NCBI RefSeq assembly: GCF_017498545.1
Contig: NZ_CP071793.1
Location: 6,833,001-6,897,000, forward strand
Direction: 5' to 3'
DNA length: 64,000 nt
Origin: Sulfidibacter corallicola
GTDB taxonomy: Bacteria > Acidobacteriota > Holophagae > Acanthopleuribacterales > Acanthopleuribacteraceae
This document shows, one piece after another, positions 9,610-19,759 of this stretch. The position numbers and the translations under genes were made by a program. Numbering within the stretch: the first letter of the stretch is position 1; each line of letters opens with the position of its first letter. Under the pieces are notes generated by a model, which was not told where the DNA came from, searched no databases, and saw nothing but the letters and a program-made list of their open reading frames with translations.

Positions 9610-9813
9610 CTCTTATGTAACGAACTCTGTAAAGCTTGAAGATAAAGCTAAAAACCTAAAAGGGCGGATGTCCGGGGAGTTCGTCAATGAATGTCGGCCC
9701 AGCGGGCCAACCTACCTGGCACGACGCCCCTCGCGTGAATGCGGGAACTCCCCAGCGATTCGCTTCGATTGGTTACCCACTTGAAACGCAGGCCCCGGCC
9801 TGGGCGGCGACTC
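9610..9813 (-). repeat. 204-bp dispersed repeat, copy 1
   Basis: The 204 bases from CTCTTATGTAAC to GGGCGGCGACTC are found again, inverted, at 19760-19963 and 39776-39979, each exactly 204 bp long. This copy is the most diverged of the three. The central part holds a GC-rich palindrome (CGGCCCAGCGGGCC) and the left part an AT-rich run. The bases on either side differ between copies, so the element has defined ends. Confidence 0.85.
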
Positions 9814-10020
9814 GGTGGTTAAACTTCGAACTCACCTCGGGTTGGCATGCAACACCGCTCTTTTTGGCCGACTTCTAGCCGATCGTACTCCGAAACGGTA
9901 AGATAGGGATGTTTTCCGCAGCCATTGCACTCGATACCCTTCGTTCGTGGGGCCTCGTCCGGGTCGTGCCTCTTCGCTGGGCGGGTCGGGGGCGAGGTTC
10001 AATGCCGCAAGGAGTTCCTT

Positions 10021-10323
10021 TTGGGAAGACCCGCACCCAACTGGTTTGCCGAGCTGGAGCACCTCAATCCGGATCGTTGGTATACCGCGCCGCGCCTGGC
10101 CAAGCGTGTCGCGCGTACTTCAGCCAATGTGCGCCTGGTTCTCAGCCGACGCATTTCGCCCACCTACCAATCGATCAACGGTGAACTCTACGCCACTTGG
10201 CTCGGGGCCGATCTGATTCGGCTCGCGAAGCGGTTCGTGGTGGAAAAGCGGGCTCGCGATGCGCGCAAGGCACGCCGCGGCACCGGGCGCCGGGGTCGAC
10301 CGCGGAAAATCAGGACCGAGTGA
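10021..10323 (+). CDS. Small basic protein with AT-hook-like tail
   Basis: A TTG at 10021 with AAGGAG at 10009-10014 (6-nt spacing) opens a 100-residue frame. The N-terminal half is neutral (NWFAELEHLNPDRWYTAPRL), the middle has a repeat of basic residues, and the end is strongly basic with GRRGRPRK. That end matches the RGRP core of an AT-hook, suggesting nucleic-acid binding. Codon usage is GC-rich like its neighbours. I recognise no family. It stands alone between a dispersed repeat and a TPR gene. The upstream in-frame start at 9925 would add an unconvincing N-terminus. It could also be a remnant of a longer gene. Confidence 0.5.
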   Translation: MGRPAPNWFAELEHLNPDRWYTAPRLAKRVARTSANVRLVLSRRISPTYQSINGELYATWLGADLIRLAKRFVVEKRARDARKARRGTGRRGRPRKIRTE

Positions 10324-10411
10324 CGGTGAGCGCCCCGAGATCGCGATCCACGACACCCCCTTCACTTTGCCAAATCTTTGCGAACTTGGCCGCCAGCAGG
10401 TTCTCGTCTTT

Positions 10412-10420
10412 TGGTATGAT
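10412..10420 (+). promoter_or_regulatory. Possible extended -10 promoter for the TPR/coiled-coil gene
   Basis: TGGTATGAT matches an extended -10 element (TG-N-TATNAT). No good -35 hexamer lies 17 bp upstream. Transcription would start near 10427, about 90 nt before the ATG at 10520. Confidence 0.3.
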
Positions 10421-10519
10421 TGCTGATCAACACCTTTAGATCCGTATTTATTGTTCGACCAGGTCGACCCTACACGGCTTTGGGTTGTCTATTGAGTCGA
10501 GAAACGAGGGAATCGCCCC

Positions 10520-12418
10520 ATGAAATGTCTTTTCGGACGCCTTTCGCCCCACTCCGTGATCAAGCGTGTCATCGTCCTGATGACCTTGACCTGCTTGTGC
10601 CTGCCGTCGATGGCCCAACATCCGTTCTACGTGCAGACCTACGAAGAGGGAAAAGAGGCCATGCAGCTCGAGGATTGGGATCGCGCCAGCGAGTTTCTGG
10701 AGATCGCCGCTTTCGGTCTGCTGGATCACACCGACTACCTCGGCGATATCTACGTGCGCCTGGCCATCGTCCAGGCTTCGCTGGAGGATAGCGCCAAGCT
10801 CATCAAGTTCCTCGCCAAGGCCAAGAGCCAGGTAGGCGCCGTCTTCAACAAACCCGAACGCACACCCGCGCCGGTCTGGGAGCGATTCCTCATCGTGTCC
10901 GGCCGCAAGAAGGCGCCCCCGCCCCCGATTCCCAAGGAAGTGAGCGAGCTGGAAGCCTATGTGAGCGACCATCCCAAGGTCGAAAAGGGCTGGCTGGCGC
11001 TGCTCCCGAAAAAGCGCGAGGGTCGTGCTTCGGTCAACCGTCGCTGGTTCGAGCGGGCCCTGGAGGCGCATCCCAAGTCGGTCGCCATTCTCCAGGAGGC
11101 CCTGTTCTTCGCCGAAGAACACGATCGCGGCCGTCAGGCCGAGTCCTTCGCCAAACGGCTTTTCGATTTGGATCCGGAAAACTCGTTGGTGAACGAGTTC
11201 TACGGCAACGCCGCCGTCGATGCCGACAAGTACAGCGAAGCGGGCGATTTCTACAAAAAGGTTGCGGGACGGCCGCGGTTCAGCGAAACGGAAGCGATCC
11301 AGGCTCGCCTCGAGGAAGAGCTGGAGAAGTTGAAGAAAGCGCGCGAGCGGATGGAACTGGCCAAGGAGCGCGAGGCCAAGAAGGCGGAGGCGGATCGGAA
11401 GAAACGCCTCGAGGAACGGGAAGCACGACTCGCTCGGGAGCGGGCCGAGGAAGCCAAGGCCGCCGAGGCGAAGGCCCAGCGCAAACGCGAAGAAGAGAGC
11501 CGCAAGACCAAGCGCGAAGAGCGTGCCGCTCGGGACCGCAAATCCACTTCCGACAAGGCCGAAGCGTCCAAAAGCGAGAAAACTGCCGAGAAGGCCGAAC
11601 CCGATCCCCTGGTCGAACAGGAAGCGCTGGTTCGCGCCAAACCGGAGGATGTCGATGCCCGGTTCGTGCTTGCGCGCATGTACCTCGAAGTCAAGGAAAC
11701 CCGCAAGGCGCGCCGCGAGCTGCGCAAGTTGGGACGGATCGAGGCGGATTCGCCGCGCTACGCCGAGATTTTTGCCGAGTACAACTACCTCCTCGAACGC
11801 CACAAGCGCAACCTGGACGTGCTCAAGGGTCGCCGCGATCTCACGCGGCGGACGCTCTACTTCTATGGGTTGAGCCTCTTCGAAACGGAGAAGTACGAGG
11901 AAGCGCGCCAGATTCTTTCCGATCTGAGTCGCAGCGAGTTTCCCAAATTGCGTAACGTGGATGCCGAAATCCGCAAGAACCTGGCGAAGGGAAAGGGGTC
12001 GGCCAAACTGGGTGGCCCCACCCCGCGCCATATCGTAGCCTTGGAAAGGAGTGTGGCCGATGGGGAGGCCAAACCCATCGACCGCATTCGTCTCATCGAC
12101 TACTACCTGTCCGTGGAGAACTGGAAAAAGGCCGAACCCCTGATCGAGGACGGCTACCGCGAGTTCTCGAAAAACCAGGAGTTCCTGTTCTTCCACGGTC
12201 GCAGCGAGTTGCATCACGGCAAATTCAAGGAAGCGCTGGAGTTGTTCCAGCGCCTCTTGAATGCGGGATACCGCAAGCGCGACATCCATTACTATGCCGG
12301 GCTCGCCGCCATGAAGGACGGCAAGACCGCCGTCGCCGATTACCTGTTCAAAATGGCCGAGAACTACAACACCCAACTCAAGGACGAGATTCGCAGCCTG
12401 CAGAGCAAGCAGCGCTGA
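10520..12418 (+). CDS. Secreted TPR / coiled-coil protein
   Basis: This 632-residue protein carries a signal peptide (RVIVLMTLTCLCLPSMAQ, cut after about residue 33). The mature part starts with helical TPR-like units (EEGKEAMQLEDWDRASEFLE). A long, highly charged Lys/Glu/Arg/Ala-rich coiled coil runs from about residue 255 to 355. A second set of TPR-like repeats extends to the end (FKEALELFQRLLNAGYRKRD). It is therefore probably a periplasmic scaffold. AGGGAA lies about 7 nt before the ATG at 10520. It is the last plus-strand gene before two large minus-strand membrane-protein genes. I recognise no specific family; an envelope-complex role is inference. Confidence 0.85.
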   Translation: MKCLFGRLSPHSVIKRVIVLMTLTCLCLPSMAQHPFYVQTYEEGKEAMQLEDWDRASEFLEIAAFGLLDHTDYLGDIYVRLAIVQASLEDSAKLIKFLAKAKSQVGAVFNKPERTPAPVWERFLIVSGRKKAPPPPIPKEVSELEAYVSDHPKVEKGWLALLPKKREGRASVNRRWFERALEAHPKSVAILQEALFFAEEHDRGRQAESFAKRLFDLDPENSLVNEFYGNAAVDADKYSEAGDFYKKVAGRPRFSETEAIQARLEEELEKLKKARERMELAKEREAKKAEADRKKRLEEREARLARERAEEAKAAEAKAQRKREEESRKTKREERAARDRKSTSDKAEASKSEKTAEKAEPDPLVEQEALVRAKPEDVDARFVLARMYLEVKETRKARRELRKLGRIEADSPRYAEIFAEYNYLLERHKRNLDVLKGRRDLTRRTLYFYGLSLFETEKYEEARQILSDLSRSEFPKLRNVDAEIRKNLAKGKGSAKLGGPTPRHIVALERSVADGEAKPIDRIRLIDYYLSVENWKKAEPLIEDGYREFSKNQEFLFFHGRSELHHGKFKEALELFQRLLNAGYRKRDIHYYAGLAAMKDGKTAVADYLFKMAENYNTQLKDEIRSLQSKQR

Positions 12419-12553
12419 ACCTTTTCTTTCCGCGCGAGAGCCGTCCCACGCTGCTCACCTCGTCGGGACCGGTACGGAACCATTTTTCAGTTCACGCGCA
12501 ACGGCGATGCCCGCCGTACCGGGAGCAGCCAGCACAGCGGACATGACACCGCC

Positions 12554-14995
12554 TCAATCCCATTTGGAGAGTTCCAGTCGCAACGTCTGGTAGCGCCGCA
12601 GCAATTCCTGCCGTTTCATTTGGAAGACCAGGAAACTGCCGGTGAAAAGGCAGCCGAGCGCCAAGAACACGACGCCGATGAACAGTTTGATGGCGCCGGG
12701 TGGTTGGATCATCACCACGTGCACCAACGTGGTGACGGTGTTGAGGAGAAAGAAACCCACACCCAGAAAGAGGTAGATGCGGATGCGGAGGCTGATTCCG
12801 GCCACGACGCCCAGCGCCGAAATCAGCGCGGCGCCGACCGGAAACCAGATCGAGTCGCGGAAGTCGATGAGGTTGTAGAAGGCCGAAACACACAGCAGCA
12901 CCAGGCTGGTCACCAACCGGATGGCTTTGAGCTGGCGCTCGTCCAATTCGTCTCGAAACATCTGGCTGAGTGCCAGGACGCTGGCGGCAACCGGGACCAG
13001 ATAGAAAAGCGTGTGGTCGAAGCCGCTGCGGGAGAGCCACATGCCCAGGGCGATGTTGGCGAATCCCGCCGCCGCCAGCATCAGGCGCCGATGTTGGGTT
13101 TTGGAGAAGGCGAAGTACATCCCGGCCATCAGCAGCGAGACGATTTCGGCGTGATGGTGATCGGCGTTCCCCAGGCCCAACCACATCATGTACCCCCATC
13201 CCAGCAGGGCGTAGAGGTGGGAGGCGCGCGCCATGGTCGCCGTGAGTCGATGCCGGCCGCGTTGCAGGACCTCGCGGATGCCGGCCGCCACGGCACCGAC
13301 GCCGAGCAGCAGGTACGCGTCCAAGGGCGTGCCCAACTGCAGGGTGTCGTTTTGGTCCAGTCGCCAGCGAATCAGGCCGACGAGCAGCCAGAGACCGACT
13401 TCGGTCGCTCGCGCGGACCAGGCGGCGATGTCGGGCTCGCCACGCCGAGCGCGTTGCAGGAAGAATCCGGTGGTGATCGTGAGGACTGCGACCAGCATGA
13501 CGAACTCGGACAACCCAGTCGCGAATGCCGGCATGTCGAGGAAGAAGACGGTCGCGCCGATGGCGACGGCCGCGATCACCCATCCGTGGGCGGCCATCAG
13601 GGCCTCGCGTCGCTCGTCCGCGTACCGTTCGCCGCGTACCAGCGGCAACAGCAAGACGGGGGCGGCCACGCAAAGCGACCAAAGCGCCAACCAGCCCAAG
13701 TCGAACCCGCGGTTCAGGCAGGTGAGGGCGAAACAGGAAATCGGAATCCAGCCGAGCAGCGTGAGGCGCAGCGGGGCCCGGGTCCAGGGCCGCTGGGGCA
13801 GGACCGCCCAGAGCGTGGTCAAGATGCCGGTGTGGAGAAGCGTCATGGGCGAGGGGAAACCCGCCGCGATCGCCTGGCTGAGCGCGGCCACGAACACGAC
13901 AGAAAATGCCCAGTTGGGAATCCATGGCATCGCTCGATCGCCGAATCGACGCCGCAGGGCCACGGATACCACCAGCAAAAGGGTCAAGGCGCCGAATACC
14001 ACGGCGTTGGGTGCAGGTACCTGTAACGAGGCGTTGGCGGGGAAGAGGAACAGCCCGGATTGGACGAACCAGATCGCCGTCATCCGGCCGCGGTAGGCGT
14101 GCATCCAGCCTGCCGAAATCAGCATCGACAAACCCAGGGTGACGAGTGCGCCGGGACCCTGGACCAGCAGGAACGCTGCGAACGATTGGAGGGCGGCGTT
14201 CCCCAGAATGTAGACGCCGAGCCGGTAGCGACGGGCCTCGGAGCCATCCAGACCGGTAAAGCGGGACAGCCAGGTGGGCAGTGTGGGCGGCCAGAGTGCG
14301 AGTGCCATGACGGCGTGGATCGTAAGTATCGCGACGAGGGTCGCGGGGGGATCGGCGAAGGTATCGCCAGCCAGGCTGCTGGTGGCCCAGATCAGGCCGA
14401 GCCCGGCCAAACCGGTGCCCATCAGGGAAATCGCACCCCTTCTCAGCCAGCGGCAGAGCCGCAGCAAACCCAGGCCGCTCAAAACCAGGACCGGTGCGTC
14501 GCCGGCCAGGTTCGCCAATTGAGAATCCGCGGTCTGCAGCAGGAAATGGAGCGCCACGCGGGCGGCGATCGTCGCCAGCGTCAATGCGAAGAGCGACATG
14601 GCCGCCCAACGATCCGCCTCGGAGGCGGGACCGCTGCGTTTCAGCTCGTTGCAGGCCAGGAAGTAGCAGGCCGGCGCGGCCAAGATATACATCCCGAGTC
14701 CCGTTGCGGGAAGCAGTGCCAGGCCCAAAAGCCAGATGGCGAGGGTCGTGGCGCCACGGGTCAGGGTTTGCGCCACTGGGTTGTCCGAGGGGGTGGTCCA
14801 GCGCAGCACCAAGGCCGTGGCGAGCGTCAGGGCGAAGCCCGTCAGGTTTTGGATGTCGAAGGCCTGCAACGGCGTACCGCGGAACAGGAGGTCACCCACG
14901 CAAAGGGCCATGATCAGCGACGTCGCGATGAACGAGGCCACCCGGAGCATCCGGCGATAGGGATCGAGATTGGCGATCACGGGTAAGCGGCTCAT
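12554..14995 (-). CDS. Large polytopic membrane protein, function unknown
   Basis: This 813-residue protein consists almost entirely of hydrophobic helices (about 20 or more), starting MSRLPVIANLDPYRRMLRVA. It has short loops and a short cytoplasmic tail ending LRLELSKWD. No transport or catalytic motif is visible. The composition (many Trp, Leu and Ala, with frequent GLG turns) resembles large uncharacterised membrane proteins of the DUF2157/DUF2339 type, but I cannot confirm membership. Its ATG at 14995 overlaps the stop codon of the upstream 1469-residue gene (ATGA), and AAAAGGAG lies just before it. Translation of the two genes is therefore probably coupled, which suggests that the products act together. 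Confidence 0.85.
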   Translation of the reverse strand: MSRLPVIANLDPYRRMLRVASFIATSLIMALCVGDLLFRGTPLQAFDIQNLTGFALTLATALVLRWTTPSDNPVAQTLTRGATTLAIWLLGLALLPATGLGMYILAAPACYFLACNELKRSGPASEADRWAAMSLFALTLATIAARVALHFLLQTADSQLANLAGDAPVLVLSGLGLLRLCRWLRRGAISLMGTGLAGLGLIWATSSLAGDTFADPPATLVAILTIHAVMALALWPPTLPTWLSRFTGLDGSEARRYRLGVYILGNAALQSFAAFLLVQGPGALVTLGLSMLISAGWMHAYRGRMTAIWFVQSGLFLFPANASLQVPAPNAVVFGALTLLLVVSVALRRRFGDRAMPWIPNWAFSVVFVAALSQAIAAGFPSPMTLLHTGILTTLWAVLPQRPWTRAPLRLTLLGWIPISCFALTCLNRGFDLGWLALWSLCVAAPVLLLPLVRGERYADERREALMAAHGWVIAAVAIGATVFFLDMPAFATGLSEFVMLVAVLTITTGFFLQRARRGEPDIAAWSARATEVGLWLLVGLIRWRLDQNDTLQLGTPLDAYLLLGVGAVAAGIREVLQRGRHRLTATMARASHLYALLGWGYMMWLGLGNADHHHAEIVSLLMAGMYFAFSKTQHRRLMLAAAGFANIALGMWLSRSGFDHTLFYLVPVAASVLALSQMFRDELDERQLKAIRLVTSLVLLCVSAFYNLIDFRDSIWFPVGAALISALGVVAGISLRIRIYLFLGVGFFLLNTVTTLVHVVMIQPPGAIKLFIGVVFLALGCLFTGSFLVFQMKRQELLRRYQTLRLELSKWD

Positions 14996-17900
14996 GGTCG
15001 GAACTCCTTTTGGGAACACAGGTAACCGGCCACTCCGAAGACGGCCAGGGTGAACAGAAGGGCCGCGGCCAGCGCGTGGGACAGCGAGAGACCGGGAATC
15101 CACTGCCGGCCCGCCAACTCCACGACCGTGAAAAAGTTGGCGTAGGCGAACCAGAAAAGACCCAGCCCGAACAGTCGCTTTTTCTGGATGCGAAACGCGG
15201 AGAAAAAAACCAGGGGCAGGAGCGCGTACAGGAACGGCGCGGAGAGGGTGTGGGCGGAATGGGCGTTTTCCAGTTGCGAGACCCCCCAAAGTGCCAGGTG
15301 CGCCACGGGGATCAGCGGCAACAGGGCGTACAGGACTTTCTCCATGTGCCGATCGGATTCGGGGTGAGATTTCGTTTCCTCCGCGCTATCGCCGCGAAGG
15401 ATTCGCCGGGCTCGTTCGAGCAGGTATTCGCTCGCCACGAACAGCCACAGGCCGATCGTCAATCCGCTCAGGAGATCGCCGGTCCACCGCACGCCGAGGT
15501 TGCAGGCCACGAAGGCACGCAGGAAGCGGAAGACCGCGTTGAAGGTCGGCTTCACGGCCGGGCAAAGCAGCAACCACACCCAGGCCGAGGACCAGACCGG
15601 CAGTCGGGTTTCTTGGGCCAGGAAGGGTTCTGCCAGGAGAAGCATGGTCGCCACCAGGGCCGGAACGGGCCGCCAAAATCCCATCGCGGTTTGGTATCGG
15701 GCCTTCCACGGCGCCGGCGTACGGGATCCGATGGGTCCGGTCAGCCACCACAAGGAAGCGAATCCGGCCACGGCGTAGAACACGAACGCCGTGGTTTCGA
15801 AAACATCGAAACTGGCGGGGGTGCCGAACCCTTCGGTGTACAGCCGCAGCCAGAGTAGGAAGGTGGCGATGAAAGTGGCGTGGGCGAAGGGACCCGGGTG
15901 GTCTTTGGTTGGGAAGCGATCCGCGAACAGGATCAAGAGCGCCATGAAACCGATGGAGGGAAGCGCACCGACCGGCCACAGGAACGGGATGACGAGGAAT
16001 CCCAACGAAACCGCCATCATCGAAACCAGGGGGGAGGCAGCCGACCAGACCGGAGCCAGGGAGCCTTGGAAGCGCTCGCGACGACGTGCCGTCCAGGCGG
16101 CGCCACACTGGAACAGCGCCAGCATCAGCATGACCACATGCGCTTTCCAGGTTGACGGTGTCCACCAGGCCACCACGCCCACCGTGAAGGCCATCGGGAC
16201 GAAAGCGGTCCAGGCGAAGACGGGTCGTTCCTCTTCGATGGCGGCCCAAAGTGCCGTGCCGGTCACGACGACGAGTGCCGCCAGGTGGGGCAGTCCCGCG
16301 GGAAGGGTAAGGATATCGGAAGAAAAAATGGCGCGACCGGCAGCCAGGAGGGTGGTGACACCGGCCGCGCACCGGAGGGTGAGTGGCAACCACTGCGGTG
16401 ATCGCCATGGGAACGAACGGGAGAGAAAAGAGTCGACGGGCTCTCGCAAAGCCCAGAAATCATGGGTTTTGGCACGCAAGGCGAGGGCGAGGAGCAGGAC
16501 CGCCGCCAACGCTGCGGGCAAGCCGCCGTATTCGGGGAATCCGAGTCCTGACCGCACCCATTCGACGGTGCATCCGAAGGCCGCGAGTCCGAGCAGGGCC
16601 TGAAGTGGTGATTGGGCGCGGCGGCCGATGCGCAGGCCGGACAGGAGTGCGATCGAGCCGCAGAGGGCCAATGCCGTGAACGTCGCCACCTTCGGTGTGG
16701 CGGGTGCCCATTGCGTGGCCCAGATCGCGGCCGCGGTGGCCGGGATCAACCACAGGGTTTGAAGTGTGGCGCGATGATCGCGAACGAAGGTCGCCCGATC
16801 GAGCCGTCCCCACAGCATCCACGCGGCCAGAGGCAACACGGCTACGAGGGGGTACCAGGCGCCCAACACCTCGGGACTCAACTTACCGGCGAGCAGGCTC
16901 ACCAGCAGCAGCGGCACCAGTATTTGTTGAACCAGCCACAGCTTGCTTTGGCCGGTGCGATGCAGGCGAACGTGTCCCCACGCCAGAATGGCCACGATCG
17001 TTGCCGGCACGACGATCAGGTGAAAGAGGTCGTCTTGCAGCGCGCCCACCAGAGCCAATGGGATCGGCAGGAACACCAGTCCCCAGGTCGTCAGTTGGAT
17101 CGGGCCTCGGTCCTGGTGACGCTCCCAGGCGTTGGCCAGCACGAAGGCGGGAGGCAGGAGCAGGACCCAATCCGGCGGATCCAGGTGGAGCGTGCGGCCC
17201 GTCGCCAGCGCGATCAACCACATGTGCAGGGTCGTGATTTCGCGGGCTGCCCAATGGTCGCTCTGTGTGCTCCAGCGATACCAGGCGAATCCGCTCAAGA
17301 GCAGGCTCGAGGTCAGCCAAGTCGGATCGAGGGGAAGGGCCAGCAGGTTGCCGAGCACGCCCAGGGCGCCGGCCGCGATGACCGCGGTCGCGTTGCGCCG
17401 TGGAAAAAATGAAATGGCGACGGCGATCGCAGGCAGCAGGAGGGTGAACATCGCCGGTTTGGGACCGACCCGGAAAAAGATCATGGCGAGAGTCGAAGAC
17501 AACAGGGCGTGGCCCACGTGGATCATCCAGGTGTAGGTGAACCGCTCGGGCGCCACGCGTTCGGCGTGTTTGACGCCCGCGAACACGACGGCGCCCAGCG
17601 CGAGCGGCAACATCTGCAGGGCCATGTCCAGCAGGCTTGGCGCAAAGCGGGCGGTCAGGCCTGGCAACAGCAGGAGCGAGGATGCCGCGAACAGGTACAG
17701 GTGCGGCGCGAACCCGAAGGGTCCCGATATGCGCTTGCCGATGAAGGACATGGTGGTCAGGAAAGCGACTCCCAAGCCCAGGCCCAGCATGCTGTTGCCC
17801 GCCACTGAAAGCGTCAGGCTGGTGGTCAGCAGCAAATAGAAGGGGACCGACAAGAAGGTGAGCGAGGCGAGCAACGCGGTCGCGCGCGGCGAAGTTCCGT

Positions 17901-19401
17901 GGACTTCGCGTCGTTCGAAGAAGCTGGTCACCCAGGCGCTACCCAACGCGAAGACCGCGATGGGCACGGTGCCGGCCAGGACGCGGAAGGTAACGCCCTT
18001 TTCCCACAGCCACATGGACAGGAAGAGCCAGGCCGCCGTGAGCGAGATCGCCCCGATCAGACCCAGCCAGTTTTCCGAGAGAAAGGGCTTCAGATAGAGG
18101 TTCCAGGTGCTCGTGGTCTCCACCACGTGGTCGTCGATTTCCTGGCGTCGCACGGGGGCGGACAGGTCTTCCAGGTCCATGCCTTCGTCCTGGTCCACGC
18201 CCAACGCCTCGCCGATGACTTCCGATTCGGCCTGGCGGCCCATCGCCGCGTCGGGCTCGTTCTTTTCGGATTTGGGGACCGCGATCGCTTCGGGTGGCGA
18301 CGTGGCCGGATCCGTGTTCGCGGCCGATGCCGGTCGTTGGGTCCGGATCCATTGTTCGAGCAGCAGCCGGATGGGTGCTTGCTGTTCCCGAGTCTCCCTT
18401 GCGGCCAGCTCTTGGAGCAGGATCAGCGGCAAAGCCGATCGTTTCCAGGCCGATCCGAAGGCCATACGACCCATGCGGTCGTCGCGGGCCGCGGCGTTCA
18501 ATCGGTATTCGATCTGATTCGACGCGACCTTGGGGTCCATGCCCAGGCGCGCGCAAAGCCAAGCCCTGGCCGGCCCGTTCCATTTTTGGTGTTTCATCCA
18601 GTCGAGTATCAGGCGAGCCTGGCCGGGACCGCGCCAACCGAGAACCAGCCCCGCGAGGCGGGCGTCGTTGGCGATGCCCGGTTGGCTGCAGCGGTCGTGA
18701 AGGCGCTTCCAGCCCGCATCGCCCTCGCACCACAGAGATTCGGAGGTGGCCTCACCCATGGCTATGGTGGTGAATGTGGCCGGTGGTGCAGGTATCGCTT
18801 TCCGGCCGAGCCGTGCCTGCAGGTGATTTCGTTCGTGCCGGGAAAGGTCGAGCGTGTCGAGGAGGGCGCTCGAGGCGGTGGGATCGGGCCTGTGGGAACC
18901 GGTGGCGAAGGGGATGGGCGGCAGGGCCGAAAAAAAGGCCACGGCGGCCTCGCGCACTGCATCGAGGCACGGAGTGGGCTGGTCCAGCAGCGCCAGCAGG
19001 GCGTTCAGGCGCCTCAGATGCGCGGACCAGTCGAAGGCGTGCAGTGGGAATCGTGCATCCGGGTCTTGTTCGAAGAGCTCGCCGACTTCGATGTCCGTCT
19101 GGCCGGCTTGGTGTGCCGCGCGGTGTTTGGCCAGCCAGATGCGGGTCCGTTCGGCTTCCTGAATGACGCGAATGGGTTGTTGATCGAGAAGCACTTCGAA
19201 CCGAGACGTTTCGGCGAGCAGTTGGTCCAGGGCGAGCGGATCGAGTTGGGACACCTTCTCGTTGGTGGCGGTGTCCAGTTGGGAGACCAGTCGTTGGTAG
19301 TCGGCGATCTCGAGTTTCTTGTCCGAGCAAAGGCGCCAGATGGCGCTCCGAAGTCTGGCCAAATATACCAGGGATTGTTCCGGGGTCGGGACTGATCTCA
19401 T
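14992..19401 (-). CDS. Giant polytopic membrane protein with cytoplasmic N-terminal domain
   Basis: This protein has 1469 residues. Residues 1 to about 430 are soluble and helical (MRSVPTPEQSLVYLARLRS...), ending in a Pro/Ala/Glu-rich linker (about 360-420). From about residue 440 to the end there are roughly 30 or more hydrophobic segments, beginning NWLGLIGAISLTAAWLFLSM. No known enzymatic motif is seen. The ATG at 19401 is preceded by CTGGAGGATC, a good ribosome site. The stop overlaps the next gene by 4 nt. The architecture (soluble domain, then a very large membrane region) resembles large uncharacterised DUF2339-like proteins; that relation is tentative. Confidence 0.85.
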   Translation of the reverse strand: MRSVPTPEQSLVYLARLRSAIWRLCSDKKLEIADYQRLVSQLDTATNEKVSQLDPLALDQLLAETSRFEVLLDQQPIRVIQEAERTRIWLAKHRAAHQAGQTDIEVGELFEQDPDARFPLHAFDWSAHLRRLNALLALLDQPTPCLDAVREAAVAFFSALPPIPFATGSHRPDPTASSALLDTLDLSRHERNHLQARLGRKAIPAPPATFTTIAMGEATSESLWCEGDAGWKRLHDRCSQPGIANDARLAGLVLGWRGPGQARLILDWMKHQKWNGPARAWLCARLGMDPKVASNQIEYRLNAAARDDRMGRMAFGSAWKRSALPLILLQELAARETREQQAPIRLLLEQWIRTQRPASAANTDPATSPPEAIAVPKSEKNEPDAAMGRQAESEVIGEALGVDQDEGMDLEDLSAPVRRQEIDDHVVETTSTWNLYLKPFLSENWLGLIGAISLTAAWLFLSMWLWEKGVTFRVLAGTVPIAVFALGSAWVTSFFERREVHGTSPRATALLASLTFLSVPFYLLLTTSLTLSVAGNSMLGLGLGVAFLTTMSFIGKRISGPFGFAPHLYLFAASSLLLLPGLTARFAPSLLDMALQMLPLALGAVVFAGVKHAERVAPERFTYTWMIHVGHALLSSTLAMIFFRVGPKPAMFTLLLPAIAVAISFFPRRNATAVIAAGALGVLGNLLALPLDPTWLTSSLLLSGFAWYRWSTQSDHWAAREITTLHMWLIALATGRTLHLDPPDWVLLLPPAFVLANAWERHQDRGPIQLTTWGLVFLPIPLALVGALQDDLFHLIVVPATIVAILAWGHVRLHRTGQSKLWLVQQILVPLLLVSLLAGKLSPEVLGAWYPLVAVLPLAAWMLWGRLDRATFVRDHRATLQTLWLIPATAAAIWATQWAPATPKVATFTALALCGSIALLSGLRIGRRAQSPLQALLGLAAFGCTVEWVRSGLGFPEYGGLPAALAAVLLLALALRAKTHDFWALREPVDSFLSRSFPWRSPQWLPLTLRCAAGVTTLLAAGRAIFSSDILTLPAGLPHLAALVVVTGTALWAAIEEERPVFAWTAFVPMAFTVGVVAWWTPSTWKAHVVMLMLALFQCGAAWTARRRERFQGSLAPVWSAASPLVSMMAVSLGFLVIPFLWPVGALPSIGFMALLILFADRFPTKDHPGPFAHATFIATFLLWLRLYTEGFGTPASFDVFETTAFVFYAVAGFASLWWLTGPIGSRTPAPWKARYQTAMGFWRPVPALVATMLLLAEPFLAQETRLPVWSSAWVWLLLCPAVKPTFNAVFRFLRAFVACNLGVRWTGDLLSGLTIGLWLFVASEYLLERARRILRGDSAEETKSHPESDRHMEKVLYALLPLIPVAHLALWGVSQLENAHSAHTLSAPFLYALLPLVFFSAFRIQKKRLFGLGLFWFAYANFFTVVELAGRQWIPGLSLSHALAAALLFTLAVFGVAGYLCSQKEFRP

Positions 19402-19562
19402 GTCGATCCTCCAGGGTACCTACCGTCGGGGGCCTTTTGACGTTCACCGGTGCCTCGAAGTTGGGTAGGTGGGATCCGAACGCGGCTGGGACGCGAGGAT
19501 GGTATGGCTCCGGTCGCTTCCATCATGGGCCTTTCGGAGGCTCGATGTAAGACCCGCCTGAG

Positions 19563-19583
19563 AGGTATCGAATTGTGATACCT
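19563..19583. promoter_or_regulatory. Perfect 7-bp inverted repeat, candidate operator
   Basis: AGGTATC, 7 nt, GATACCT forms a perfect dyad about 160 bp upstream of the giant membrane-protein gene (start 19401, minus strand). Length and spacing fit a dimeric regulator site or a small hairpin. No promoter hexamers were identified around it. Confidence 0.3.
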
Positions 19584-19759
19584 GGAGGCGCGTGCGCCGC
19601 CACGACGCCATGTGGGCTGGCGGTTTTGGCCCTCTTTTCCGCCATTGCGATTCTCGCGGTGTGTCACGTCGGATCGACAGGGGGGGCCGTGGTTCGGAGG
19701 ATCTGCCGGATGAGTGCACCTGTGCTTGAAACGGCGGTTGGGCGTTCCTCGATGCACCA

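Noticed and set aside
9687..9878. A protein-coding frame within the 204-bp repeats (NAGTP.RFASI.YP.ET.AP)
   Set aside because: It is partly shared by the three copies but lacks a start signal and is interrupted outside the repeat. Changes are not concentrated at third codon positions.
9925..10323. Transposase fragment
   Set aside because: No DDE or HUH motif, no inverted repeats at its ends; the AAGGAG-TTG start supports a small gene instead.
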